A DNA stretch of 64,000 nt from CAIKOD01 sp035505975 (lineage in GTDB: Archaea > Halobacteriota > Methanomicrobia > Methanomicrobiales > Methanospirillaceae): NCBI GenBank assembly GCA_035505975.1, contig DATJQJ010000010.1:1-64000 (forward strand), written 5' to 3'. The notes beneath the pieces were generated by a model. That model ran no database searches and was not told where the DNA came from. It worked only from the letters and a program-made list of their open reading frames with translations. This document shows, piece by piece, positions 1-8,654 of the stretch. The position numbers were made by a program, and so were the translations under genes. The number at the start of each line of letters is the position of its first letter. Within the stretch, counting starts at the first letter, position 1.

Positions 1-108
1 ACCAGAATTTAAGTAATGCACACTATCGGTTTGAAATTTCGAGGAATTAGCGGTTACTAGACAAATTTCCGCATTGCCGATATCAACGTCAGAACCAATA
101 CGGCCCAT
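1..108 (-). CDS. Partial gene leaving the left edge, unknown function
   Basis: Reading the minus strand from an ATG at 108, 36 codons stay open to the window edge (start MGRIGSDVDIGN). The frame is open back to a stop near 144. A TATA-like box reading TTAAATA on the minus strand lies about 55 bases upstream of this ATG, and a GGAG lies just upstream of it, which together suggest an N-terminus. I do not recognise the family. The fragment is short and could be chance, so the call is tentative. The upstream DNA is a tandem duplication that repeats the TATA-like box. Confidence 0.35.
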   Translation of the reverse strand, partial: MGRIGSDVDIGNAEICLVTANSSKFQTDSVHYLNSG

Positions 109-146
109 GGCCGCGTCCTTGGCTCTCCATCTACAGAGGGACTAAT

Positions 147-436
147 GTTAGCTTTTTTGGTATTTAAGACTGCTCATGGCGTTTGGATTCCGGACATTTT
201 CCGGGATTCTTATTTCCAGAGAAGCCCTCTATCCGAACCAATTCCGCAACTTTGCAGGAGTGTTTGGTTCATCACTGTCGAGGCTAATTATGTTAGTTTT
301 TCAGATATTTAAGATTGCTCCTGGTGTTTGGAATCCGGACAATTTCCGGGATTCTTATTTCCAGAGGAGCGTTCTATCCGAACCAATTCCGCAACTTTGC
401 AGGAGTGTTTGGTTCATCACTGTCGAGGCTAATTAT
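147..436. repeat. Tandem direct repeat, 2 copies of 145 bp
   Basis: Copy 1 is 147-291 and copy 2 is 292-436. The right halves, from about position 225 in copy 1, are identical for some 70 bases, while the left halves differ at about a dozen positions. The period of 145 is not a multiple of 3, so the duplication does not preserve a reading frame and is unlikely to be coding. Each copy contains TATTTAAG (161-168 and 306-313), which reads as a TATA-like box toward the minus-strand fragment at 1-108. Confidence 0.85.
161..168 (-). promoter_or_regulatory. TATA-like box for the left-edge gene (repeated at 306-313)
   Basis: CTTAAATA on the minus strand lies about 55 bases upstream of the ATG at 108. 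That would give a short leader with a GGAG just before the start. An identical box occurs 145 bases further upstream in the second repeat copy, so the gene may have two tandem promoters. Confidence 0.35.
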
Positions 437-748
437 ATTGCCTTCGGAGCTATATAAAAACTATCATCCATTAATCACAGGAAGATCATGTACTGCATTA
501 TATCGGGAAAACACCGATAAAATAGTTGGTTGAAGTGCAGGGCACAATATGCACCCAGGGAATTTCCGGTCGCCATTAACATTCTGAGCCTGGAATTGGA
601 ATTTTTTTTTTAGTCTGGTTTTCGGCCCGGAACTCCTTCGGGCCCGGACAGGAAGACTAGCGCGCGGAGTGGACGTTAAACTCTAATATCTCGTTTGATT
701 GTTCAAAGAAGGGTAATTTATCCGAATTTTACCCATGACCTGATGTGT
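437..748. other. Gene-free stretch with a possible small transcript
   Basis: No convincing protein gene is seen. A TATA-like TATATAAAAA lies at 451-460 on the plus strand and a run of ten T at 602-611 could end an archaeal transcript, so a plus-strand RNA of roughly 130 bases is possible. A GC-rich hairpin (GGCCCG paired with CGGGCC) lies near 626-648. The rest, up to the scpA stop, shows nothing recognisable. Confidence 0.3.
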
Positions 749-1480
749 TCATAATGATGAATCTGATATCCGCGCGACGGGTAGTATGAAGAGATCGCCA
801 AAAAAATCCTCCTGTTCGAGGGTAATATCTCCCTCGAACATCAGGAACAGGAGTGGGATGTAGACCTCGGGCACGCTCCGGCCGGTCCTCCTGATGAGTT
901 CGGCGAGGGAGATCCGCTCATCGGTGAAGCTGCAGTCCCGGCATGCGTCAAGCACCTCGAGTGCCGATTCCTGGTAGCGCTCTTCATGCGCGATGCTTAC
1001 GATATCTTCTGCATCGTAGAACTCTTCAGGTCCATAAGACCGAAGTCTCTGTCTCCTCCTTTCTTCTTTTTCTGCATTTTTCAACTCGGTAATCAGTTCG
1101 TAGAGGGTAACGGGATGACGGCGGAACTGTTTTCTATCAAGCCTTCGTTTTATCTCGCGTTCCAGGCGATCGACGGGGCCGAGGGTCTGGTTTTCATCAC
1201 CGCTGATGTCGAAGCTGAATTCATCGGCAGTATCTTCATCCATGTCCTCGGAAAATTCGAAGTCCACGTCCAGTGCAAGTTGTTCGAGGTGCTCGGATTT
1301 CATCCGGAGTAGTGTCGCCGCGTAAAAAAGAGTCCTCCCCGATATCCTGAGGTCCAGTTCTTTCCTGCGTTCAAGTTCTGATAAAAAACGGTCAGTCACC
1401 TCGACAATATCGATGTTCCAGGGATCGATCTCTCCCCGTTCGGCCATCTGCACGAGGATCTCAACAGGTTCCTCAGCCAT
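749..1480 (-). CDS. scpA: Segregation and condensation protein A (kleisin)
   Basis: A 243-residue kleisin that, in the family, bridges the two heads of an SMC dimer in the prokaryotic condensin complex acting on chromosome compaction and segregation. The N-terminus (PVEILVQMAERGEIDPWNIDIVEV) has the typical ScpA SMC-binding pattern. The middle is acidic and charged, and the C-terminal part looks like a winged helix that binds the partner head. The start overlaps the end of smc by 8 bases, so the two are translationally coupled. The partner ScpB is not in the window. Length is normal for the family. Confidence 0.93.
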   Translation of the reverse strand: MAEEPVEILVQMAERGEIDPWNIDIVEVTDRFLSELERRKELDLRISGRTLFYAATLLRMKSEHLEQLALDVDFEFSEDMDEDTADEFSFDISGDENQTLGPVDRLEREIKRRLDRKQFRRHPVTLYELITELKNAEKEERRRQRLRSYGPEEFYDAEDIVSIAHEERYQESALEVLDACRDCSFTDERISLAELIRRTGRSVPEVYIPLLFLMFEGDITLEQEDFFGDLFILPVARISDSSL

Positions 1481-4400
1481 TCACCTTGACTCCTGTTACC
1501 AGCGAACTCTTATCTGCGCGGACCGTTACACCCATGATCCGGTCGGCTCCGTCGATCATCGGTTTTCGGAGCGAAACGATGATGAACTGCGAGGTACTGG
1601 CCCGTTCCCGGATCATTTTTGCTATGCGTTCTGCATTGGATCCGTCGAGCGACATGTCAACCTCGTCGAACGCATAGAACGGCGCAGGCACATATTTCTG
1701 AATTGAAAAAATGAAAGCAAGGGTAGTCAGTGATTTTTCCCCACCTGATAATGCATTAAGCAGGTGGACTGGCTTATCCCGGGGTTGCACAGCGAACGAC
1801 AACCCACCTGAAAACGGGTCTTCCTCGTTCTCGAGTACGAGGTGCCCTGTGCCGCTCGTGAGCGTTGCGAAAATCTCACGGAAATTTTCGTCGATAGCAT
1901 GAAATGCCTTCACAAAGGCTTCGAATTTCATCTTCCCGAAGGTCTCTATCCGCTCGATCAGGGTCGTCCTCTCCCTTGACAGGGTTTCTTTGCGCGTGGT
2001 CCGCTCCCCGACTCTGCGTTCGACTTTCTCATACTCTTCAATGGCGAGCATATTGACGGGCCCGATTTTTCTCATCGCATGGCCGGTCTCCGCGATACCG
2101 TCTTCGATCTCCTGGAGCGTCATCTCGGTGGTTACATCCCCTGCCTCGGGTTTCAACGATTCTATCTCGTCCTGTATCTGCTTCGCCCGCTCTTCCAGCG
2201 CCGAGCGCTGGACCCGCGTCCGCTCCGCGAATGTGTCAAATTCCATGAGTTTCTTCTCCGATGAAAGGATATGCTCCATGATCTCATCGTGTTTGGACCG
2301 CAGGCCTTCAAGTTCTCCAGAGAATTGTTTTTGTTTCTCTTCAAGTGCAAGGATATCTGTCCTGCTCAACTCAACAGACTGTTTCAGGGCTGCAGTCTCC
2401 CGGTCTGCTTCTCTGTTCCGATCCTGAAGCTTCGACAGTTCATCCTTAAGCTCGGTCATCCGGTTGTTGAAATGCTGACGCTCCCTCTGGAGGTCTATGA
2501 TATCCGATTCCTTGTCCCTCAGGCGCCGCTCGAGGTCTTCGGTCTCCTTGCGCCATATGTCACGTTCCTCGGTCAGGGCAGGGATCCGGGTGCCTTCAAG
2601 GCGCTTCTTGATGAGATCCATATCGGCGTTGTGCCTGTTGATTTCGTCGGTGATCGAGTCCAGTTGTTGTTCGAGGAGCCCGAGGTCCCTGCTACCGGTC
2701 CTGACTTCCTCTTCCATAGAGCCGATCGCGGCCTGCATCGTTTCCCGTTCCTGGAATAACGCCTGGGCCTGCCTGCTATATTCCTCGGCCGCCATCCGGT
2801 TTCTTTCTGCTTCCTGGGTGATCCCGGCCCGTTGAGTTCGTTTTTCCTCTATCGCTCCGATGCTCGATTTTACCGCATTTTCAAGATCGGCGGCCTCGTC
2901 ACGTAACTCACCGATCCTTGCCCTCAGCCTGTCGATCTCTTCACCGACGGCAGCACCGAATCCCCGGACATTCTTTTTGAAATATCCTCCCGTCATTGCG
3001 CCGGAACGGTCGAGAAGTTCCCCGGTCGTCGTAACCATCCGGTACCGGCCAATCATCTTCCTCGCCTTATCCAGGGATTCTAAAACGAGCGTCCCACCAA
3101 GCGCCACACCGAACGCATCCCGGTAGCGCGGATCGAAAGAGAGGAGGTTTATCGCATAATCGATGACGCCGTCCTCCGAAACTTTAGGATATTCCAGCCT
3201 TTTTAATTTTTTCAGGGGGAGGAACGTGACTCTCCCGAGTTTTTCTTCCTTCAGGTATTGGATAGCCCTGGCGGCGACCATATCGTCCTCGACGACAACG
3301 TAATGGAGTTTCCCCCCGGCAGCGACGTTCAGGGCCAGGGCATACTCGGGAGGGGCCTGGGCAAGTTGCATAATGGTGCCGTATACTCCCTCCATCGCGA
3401 GGACCGATTTAAGGACATTGCTGCCCGCTTCCCCCCTTGCCTGGGCCTGGGCTTCAAGCCTCACCACTTCTTTTTCAAGGGCCTGGACCTCCTCCCTGAT
3501 CTCCTCGAGCATATTTCTTTTTCCGAAAGAACTGCTTTCCAGGCCAGAAAGGTCCCGGGAAACCTGTTCAAGCTCCCGGTTTTTCTCCTCTGCAAGGATA
3601 GCGGCTTCTTTTGCGAGGTCTTCCTTCTGGGTGATGTCTCCATCGATCGTTGCGAGCCGCTCAGCCATACGTTCCCTTTCTGATGTCCTCATCCTGCTTT
3701 TTTCGAGGAGCATATCCTGCTGATGGATAACGGACGAACGGGCCCCTTTCTTCTCTTCGATCGTCTTCATGAGGGAGAACAGCTGGTCTCTCGAACCTTC
3801 GGCTTCTTTACTTTCGTTCTTAATTGCTTCTTCGGTTTTCTCAAATTTTCCCCGCGCCGAAGCCGCTTCCATGGCGAGGTTCGTCCGGTCGATATTTAAG
3901 TTCCTGATCGCTTCGTTGCACTCTGCGACTCTTGTCTCCGCCCGCTTGGTATCGAGATAATTCCTTGTGACCGACTCGAGGTTCGCTTCCTTGTCCTTCT
4001 GCAGCCTCGCGATCGTCTGTTCTGCAACCCGTATGCTACCTCTCAGCTCTTCGAGGGTCGTGATGAGCTTTAAGTATTCTGCACCGCTTTTCTGGTTAAT
4101 CCTTGTATCGATATCCTTTAAATCCGAACGAAGGTACGAGAGCTCGTTTTCCTCGATGCCCCGGTCCGAGAGAATTCTTTCCAGTTCGATACTCTGGTCA
4201 GCGATCAGTCGTGCAACGGTATTGTGCTCCTTTTCGCGCTCCTTAATCGTTGCGGCAAACCTGGCGCTCTGGAGAAATTTCTGGCGGTTTTCCAGTTCCT
4301 GGTACCGGAGTGCCTGTCCTCGCTCAACTTTCAGTTCCGAAAGTCGCTGGTTCAGTTCGTTAAGCAGGAGCTCTTCCCGTTCGATCCTCTCACGGACCAC

Positions 4401-4913
4401 CTCGAGCTCGGACAATGCCTGGTCTCGTTTCATATCAAACTCGGCAACCCCGGCTATCTCATCGATGATCTTCCTTCGTTCGAAATCACTCATCTCGATG
4501 ATCCGTGTAATATCACCCTGCATTACGACGTTGTATCCGTGGGGTTTTATCCCGACCTTTGCAAGTAGCTCGATTACGTCGTTCTGTTTGCACAGACGAT
4601 CGTTTAGGTAATTATAACTATAATACCCATTTCCGGTCCTTTTGATCCTTCTCCTGATCTTTGTGCCATCGGAAAATGTGATCGAGACCTCTGCTGTATT
4701 TTTACCGGAATTGAGGTTGATCAGGTCGGTGAGCTTTTCTGCCCGGAGGCTCCTCGAACCTGATAGTGCAAGGACAAAGAGAATGCTGTCGATGATATTG
4801 CTCTTTCCTGATCCGTTAGGGCCTGAAATAACCGTAAAACCATCAAAAAAGGGAATCTTCGTCTTTTTAAAAAATGATTTGAAGTTATCGATCTCGAGCT
4901 CGCTTATATACAA
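1473..4913 (-). CDS. smc: Chromosome segregation protein SMC
   Basis: An ATPase of 1146 residues that forms the core of condensin. Walker A (GPNGSGKSN) is at residues 31-39. A long coiled coil is interrupted near residues 500-660 by the hinge, and the C-terminus carries the ABC signature LSGGEKSL and Walker B (FYAFDEVDMSLD). The start is a TTG at 4913, 15 bases after the stop of the upstream coiled-coil gene, and MYISELEIDNF is the usual SMC N-terminus. It is transcribed with scpA directly downstream. All features needed for activity are visible. Confidence 0.97.
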   Translation of the reverse strand: MYISELEIDNFKSFFKKTKIPFFDGFTVISGPNGSGKSNIIDSILFVLALSGSRSLRAEKLTDLINLNSGKNTAEVSITFSDGTKIRRRIKRTGNGYYSYNYLNDRLCKQNDVIELLAKVGIKPHGYNVVMQGDITRIIEMSDFERRKIIDEIAGVAEFDMKRDQALSELEVVRERIEREELLLNELNQRLSELKVERGQALRYQELENRQKFLQSARFAATIKEREKEHNTVARLIADQSIELERILSDRGIEENELSYLRSDLKDIDTRINQKSGAEYLKLITTLEELRGSIRVAEQTIARLQKDKEANLESVTRNYLDTKRAETRVAECNEAIRNLNIDRTNLAMEAASARGKFEKTEEAIKNESKEAEGSRDQLFSLMKTIEEKKGARSSVIHQQDMLLEKSRMRTSERERMAERLATIDGDITQKEDLAKEAAILAEEKNRELEQVSRDLSGLESSSFGKRNMLEEIREEVQALEKEVVRLEAQAQARGEAGSNVLKSVLAMEGVYGTIMQLAQAPPEYALALNVAAGGKLHYVVVEDDMVAARAIQYLKEEKLGRVTFLPLKKLKRLEYPKVSEDGVIDYAINLLSFDPRYRDAFGVALGGTLVLESLDKARKMIGRYRMVTTTGELLDRSGAMTGGYFKKNVRGFGAAVGEEIDRLRARIGELRDEAADLENAVKSSIGAIEEKRTQRAGITQEAERNRMAAEEYSRQAQALFQERETMQAAIGSMEEEVRTGSRDLGLLEQQLDSITDEINRHNADMDLIKKRLEGTRIPALTEERDIWRKETEDLERRLRDKESDIIDLQRERQHFNNRMTELKDELSKLQDRNREADRETAALKQSVELSRTDILALEEKQKQFSGELEGLRSKHDEIMEHILSSEKKLMEFDTFAERTRVQRSALEERAKQIQDEIESLKPEAGDVTTEMTLQEIEDGIAETGHAMRKIGPVNMLAIEEYEKVERRVGERTTRKETLSRERTTLIERIETFGKMKFEAFVKAFHAIDENFREIFATLTSGTGHLVLENEEDPFSGGLSFAVQPRDKPVHLLNALSGGEKSLTTLAFIFSIQKYVPAPFYAFDEVDMSLDGSNAERIAKMIRERASTSQFIIVSLRKPMIDGADRIMGVTVRADKSSLVTGVKVNG

Positions 4914-4928
4914 TGACCGGGCCCCTGT

Positions 4929-5405
4929 CTATTTCTTCTCTTCTGTTCCTTTTTCATCATCTTCTGCCACAATGAGGTTGTTACGTTTCGGTTCCTTTGA
5001 TGACCCCATATTTTTCTTGTTGGAAAACCCTGCCGATGCGACGATATAATGATTATCGCCCCGGCGTTCCTCGAGTTTCATCGTCCCATCGGGCTGCATG
5101 ATCATGTCCATCCTTTTCTCCTCTTTCACCGAAGCCGTTGCCTTTTCAGGGGCAGCACCGGGTTTTTTCTGCATGATCACCGTGCTGCCAGGTGTTTCCG
5201 GCCCGGCCGGCTTCATCATCTTGAGTTCCTGCCGCCTTTCCTCGGAGAACTTGTTCAGCTTCATCGCGATCGACTTGAGGTCGAGAAGTTCCTCGGTGAG
5301 TCCCTTGACGAGGGCCTCCATCTCTTTCATCTTCTTTTCGAGTGCAATGACTCGGTCTTCGGTGCTTCCACCGGGCATATCCGGGTTCCTGATTATTTCG
5401 GCCAT
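4929..5405 (-). CDS. Coiled-coil protein upstream of smc, unknown function
   Basis: This protein of 158 residues has a predicted coiled coil at about residues 20-65, rich in E, K and L, followed by a low-complexity, Pro/Lys-rich linker. The charged C-terminal tail is rich in Lys and Glu. No catalytic motif is seen. It ends 15 bases before smc and is probably the first gene of the smc-scpA operon, which suggests but does not prove a role in chromosome organisation. A TATA-like AT-rich patch near 5494-5512 lies about 95 bases upstream of its ATG. Confidence 0.75.
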   Translation of the reverse strand: MAEIIRNPDMPGGSTEDRVIALEKKMKEMEALVKGLTEELLDLKSIAMKLNKFSEERRQELKMMKPAGPETPGSTVIMQKKPGAAPEKATASVKEEKRMDMIMQPDGTMKLEERRGDNHYIVASAGFSNKKNMGSSKEPKRNNLIVAEDDEKGTEEKK

Positions 5406-5771
5406 GTCATCTTCCCCCTGTCTGTCAGATCTGTTATCCCAATGATATTCCGCTGATTCGTACCATTGAGAGCGCTTTAAGATAAAGATGAGCCTTATAA
5501 CGTATAATAATTATGTTACGGCCTGCTCGGTAAGATTGGCCCATGGATAGTCCGGCATACCTCGTACGCGGACCGGATACGGGAAGATCAAGTGTTTATG
5601 ACGGCACTGTTTTCATCTCCATCCCGGACGCTGTTCACGCTTGGACAGTAAGAAGGTAATGCCGTGATTTTGCCGCGTTTCCAGTAGAGAGAGAATGGGA
5701 TCCGGCAGAACATTTCATTTTTTTTATGAAGGAAGAAAAGGTATTACCCTATCAGGACGACGTTTTATAAT
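5406..5771. other. Divergent intergenic region between the smc operon and glyA
   Basis: This 366-base gap holds the promoters of two divergent operons. An AT-rich patch at 5494-5518 (TATAACGTATAATAATTA) can be read as a TATA element in either direction. A T-rich run is at 5718-5727 and a TATA-like TTTTATAAT abuts the glyA start. A 38-codon frame at 5543-5659 is open but lacks other support. No repeat element of the dispersed family is present here. Confidence 0.4.
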
Positions 5772-7010
5772 ATGTCACATCTGTCCGAGACTGATCGTGA
5801 AATAGCCGATATCATAGAGAAAGAACGCCTGAGGCAGGTAAACGGGCTTGAATTGATTGCATCCGAGAATGTCGTAAGCCGTGCAGTCCTCGAGGCGATG
5901 GGATCCATAATGACCAATAAATACGCCGAGGGATATCCGGGCAAGCGGTATTACGGCGGATGTGAATTTCACGATATGGCCGAGGACCTTGCGAGAAACC
6001 GGTTGAAGCAGCTCTTCGGTGCGCAGCATTCAAATGTCCAGCCCCATTCAGGCACCCAGGCGAACATGGCGGTTTATTTCGCGTTTATGAAGCTCGGCGA
6101 GACGTTAATGAGCATGAAACTCACCCAGGGGGGCCATCTTTCGCATGGATCGCCGGTTAGTTTTACGGGAAAATTCTACAGGGTAGTCCAATACGGCGTC
6201 GACCCTGAGAGCGAGACCCTCGATTACGGCGTGATTGGAGAAATGGCCAGGAAAGAAAAACCGAGGATCATCGTCTGCGGGGCCTCGGCATACCCGAGGA
6301 CAATCGATTTTAAGGCCTTCCAGGATATAGCCGATGATTCAGGGGCATACTGCATGGCCGACATCGCCCACATTGCCGGCCTTTGCGCTACCGGTGTCCA
6401 CCCGACTTCGGTCGGCGTGACAAATTTTACGACGACAACGACCCACAAGACGCTCCGGGGTCCGAGGGGAGGTGCGATCATGTGCAACAGCGAATATGCC
6501 CAGGCAATCGACAAAGCAGTATTCCCCGGCATGCAGGGGGGTCCGCTGATGCATACCATTACCGCCAAAGCGGTGTGTTTCCACGAAGCCCTCAGGCCGT
6601 CGTTCCGTGATTATTCGCGCCAGGTCGTAAAAAACGCGAAAACCATAGCCGACACACTTATCGGGCACGGTCTGCGGCTTGTTTCAGGGGGTACCGATAA
6701 CCATCTGATCCTTCTCGATCTGACCGATCAAAAGATAACAGGCCTCGAAGCGGAAATTGCCCTGGGAAAAGCAGGGATAACGGTCAACAAAAACACGATC
6801 CCGAACGAAAACAGGAGTCCTTTCGTGACGAGCGGTCTCCGTATCGGTACCCCGGCCATTACATCGAGAGGAATGAAAGAGGAACAGATGAAGATTATCG
6901 GGGACTACATCGCCACGGTAATAAAAGATATCAACAATACCGGGCGTATCGAAAGTATAGCCGAAGAAGTCAAATCTCTCGCGGCCAGATATTCACTATA
7001 CCCCGATTAG
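5772..7010 (+). CDS. glyA: Serine hydroxymethyltransferase
   Basis: A PLP enzyme of 412 residues that interconverts serine and glycine, passing the hydroxymethyl carbon to a pterin carrier. The PLP lysine is K226 in TTTTTHKTLRGPRGG, and the N-terminal ELIASENVVS and YAEGYPGKRYYGG motifs are typical. It is followed after one base by folD and then by a dihydropteroate synthase homologue, which suggests tetrahydrofolate rather than methanopterin as one-carbon acceptor; Methanosarcina GlyA is known to prefer tetrahydrofolate. The ATG at 5772 gives a normal N-terminus. Confidence 0.97.
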   Translation: MSHLSETDREIADIIEKERLRQVNGLELIASENVVSRAVLEAMGSIMTNKYAEGYPGKRYYGGCEFHDMAEDLARNRLKQLFGAQHSNVQPHSGTQANMAVYFAFMKLGETLMSMKLTQGGHLSHGSPVSFTGKFYRVVQYGVDPESETLDYGVIGEMARKEKPRIIVCGASAYPRTIDFKAFQDIADDSGAYCMADIAHIAGLCATGVHPTSVGVTNFTTTTTHKTLRGPRGGAIMCNSEYAQAIDKAVFPGMQGGPLMHTITAKAVCFHEALRPSFRDYSRQVVKNAKTIADTLIGHGLRLVSGGTDNHLILLDLTDQKITGLEAEIALGKAGITVNKNTIPNENRSPFVTSGLRIGTPAITSRGMKEEQMKIIGDYIATVIKDINNTGRIESIAEEVKSLAARYSLYPD

Positions 7011-7011
7011 C

Positions 7012-7854
7012 ATGATCATCGACGGAAAAAAAATAGCCGGTAAAAGACTGGAACTCCTGAAGGAGAAGATCGACGAATCCGGACTTTATCCCAGGCTCGC
7101 CACGGTGCTCGTCGGTAACGATCCCGGGTCCCAGATGTATGTCCGGATGAAACATGAAGCCTGCGAACGGGTCCATATCGGTTCGGTCAGGGTTGAACTT
7201 CCCGGGGATGCAACGACCGACCAGGTCCTCAGGGAGATCATTAAACTCAATAAAGATCCCTATATCGATGGAATCCTCGTCCAGCTCCCTCTCCCGTCCA
7301 AGGTCGCCACTCCGAAGATTATCGCTTGCGTGTCGCCGGAAAAAGATGTCGACGGGTTTAATCCCTATAATATGGGCCTTCTTTTTAGCGGGACACCAGG
7401 ACTGGTCCCCTGCACCCCAAAAGGGATCATGACCCTCCTCGACGAGTACAGAATCCCGTTGCGTGGGGCCGGTGTGGTCGTAGCTGGTCGCAGCATCGAT
7501 GTCGGCAGGCCTGTTGCGGCACTCCTCCTCCAGGCAGATGCGACGGTAACGATCGCCCATTCCAAAACCCGGGACCTCGCCGCTGAGATGAAGAGGGCAG
7601 ATATCGTTATTACGGCGATTGGAAAGGCAAAGTTCATCGGACCGGAAATGATCAGGGACGGTGCCACCGTCATCGATGTCGGCATCAACTACCTCGATGG
7701 GAAATTATGCGGGGATGTGGATTTTGAATCGGTGAAACAGGTCGCCGGAGCAATTACCCCGGTCCCTGGGGGAGTGGGCCCGATGACCATCGCCTCGCTT
7801 ATGGAAAATACCTATATCGCAGCGATCAACCGATCATGCAGCAATGCAGGATAA
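7012..7854 (+). CDS. folD: Bifunctional methylene-tetrahydrofolate dehydrogenase/cyclohydrolase
   Basis: A 280-residue enzyme that oxidises methylene-H4folate to methenyl-H4folate and hydrolyses it to formyl-H4folate. The catalytic Tyr43 and Lys47 (YVRMKHEAC), VQLPLP, the Rossmann part (VVAGRSIDVGRPVAALL) and the C-terminal PGGVGPMTIASLMENT are all present. It starts one base after the glyA stop and overlaps the next gene by 19 bases, so glyA-folD-folP form one operon. A full-length FolD is notable in an F420/methanopterin organism, where it probably serves purine and other biosynthetic formyl transfer. Confidence 0.97.
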   Translation: MIIDGKKIAGKRLELLKEKIDESGLYPRLATVLVGNDPGSQMYVRMKHEACERVHIGSVRVELPGDATTDQVLREIIKLNKDPYIDGILVQLPLPSKVATPKIIACVSPEKDVDGFNPYNMGLLFSGTPGLVPCTPKGIMTLLDEYRIPLRGAGVVVAGRSIDVGRPVAALLLQADATVTIAHSKTRDLAAEMKRADIVITAIGKAKFIGPEMIRDGATVIDVGINYLDGKLCGDVDFESVKQVAGAITPVPGGVGPMTIASLMENTYIAAINRSCSNAG

Positions 7855-8654
7855 ACGGGTTCGAGGTCGGCAGACCAGCCCCGGTAAGAATAATGGGGGT
7901 CATCAACTGCAGCCCCGAGTCTTTTTTCCAGGGTTCACGGGTAAAAACCTGTGATGTGCTCGAATTTGCCAGGACGATGGTCGATCAGGGGGCCGATCTC
8001 ATCGACGTAGGTGCGCGGAGTACGTCCCCGAAAGCCCCCCCGATCAGCCCTGACGTGGAGGCTGAAAGGATTGAACTTGCCCTTCAGGAACTGGAGGGGA
8101 GCGGCATTACCGTCTCGGTGGATACGACCAGGCCGGAAGTGCTCAGTCGCTGCCTGCAATACGATATCCACGCGGTTAACGACATCGGGGGTCTCTCTGA
8201 CGAGAGATATGCCAAAATTGTTGCCGATTCCGGACTCCCTGCTTTTCTCATGGCATCGGTGTCGGCGCCAGGGGACCCGACAGACATCCAAACGACATTC
8301 GGCGCCCTCGGAGAGGTGGTATCGAGGTGCCGATCTTTTGGGATTGAAGAGTATGTCCTCGACCCGGCCATAGGGCTCTGGAGCCCGGAAAGGACGGTCG
8401 CGCTCGACTGGGCGTTGTGCAGGAATTTTGGGAAATTCGCACGATTCGAAAGGCCTCTTCTCGCAGCAGTCTCCCGAAAAACGTTCATAGGGAGCCTTCT
8501 GAACCAGCAAAACCCGGAGGACCGGCTGATCGGCAGTATCGCCGTGACGGTGCTCCTGCTCCACGCCGGTGCCGATATGGTCCGGTGCCACGATGTCAGG
8601 GAAACAAAGGAAGCGGTCCGCGTTTACGAAGAAATGGAAAGGGGTATGTCGTGA
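7836..8654 (+). CDS. folP: Dihydropteroate synthase family protein
   Basis: A 272-residue TIM-barrel protein of the pterin-binding family that condenses a pterin pyrophosphate with an arylamine. Motifs correspond to the canonical enzyme: GVINCSPESF (cf. N-x-T-P-D-S-F), DVGARSTSP, AVNDIGG, LDPAIG, SRKTFIG and RCHDV. It is fused in translation with folD (19-base overlap) and cofE (4-base overlap). In an archaeon the aryl substrate could be for folate or for methanopterin; the sequence cannot tell. The DVGARST motif lacks the usual ESTRPG ending, so substrate preference may differ from bacterial FolP. Confidence 0.85.
   Translation: MQQCRINGFEVGRPAPVRIMGVINCSPESFFQGSRVKTCDVLEFARTMVDQGADLIDVGARSTSPKAPPISPDVEAERIELALQELEGSGITVSVDTTRPEVLSRCLQYDIHAVNDIGGLSDERYAKIVADSGLPAFLMASVSAPGDPTDIQTTFGALGEVVSRCRSFGIEEYVLDPAIGLWSPERTVALDWALCRNFGKFARFERPLLAAVSRKTFIGSLLNQQNPEDRLIGSIAVTVLLLHAGADMVRCHDVRETKEAVRVYEEMERGMS

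Noticed and set aside
176..533. Open frames of 93 and 72 residues within the tandem repeat
   Set aside because: They read the 145-base repeat in two different frames and have no start signals. The repeated peptide is a product of the duplication, not a gene.
3967..4611. Long antisense frames inside smc
   Set aside because: Repetitive Ser/Arg-rich shadows of the opposite strand of a coiled-coil gene; they have no start signals or family matches.
749..4913. scpB gene next to scpA/smc
   Set aside because: The neighbours are a coiled-coil gene on one side and no recognisable protein gene on the other; scpB is not visible in the window.
5543..5659. 38-codon frame in the gap before glyA
   Set aside because: It has a TATA-like patch upstream but no ribosome-binding site or recognisable protein pattern; more likely promoter DNA.
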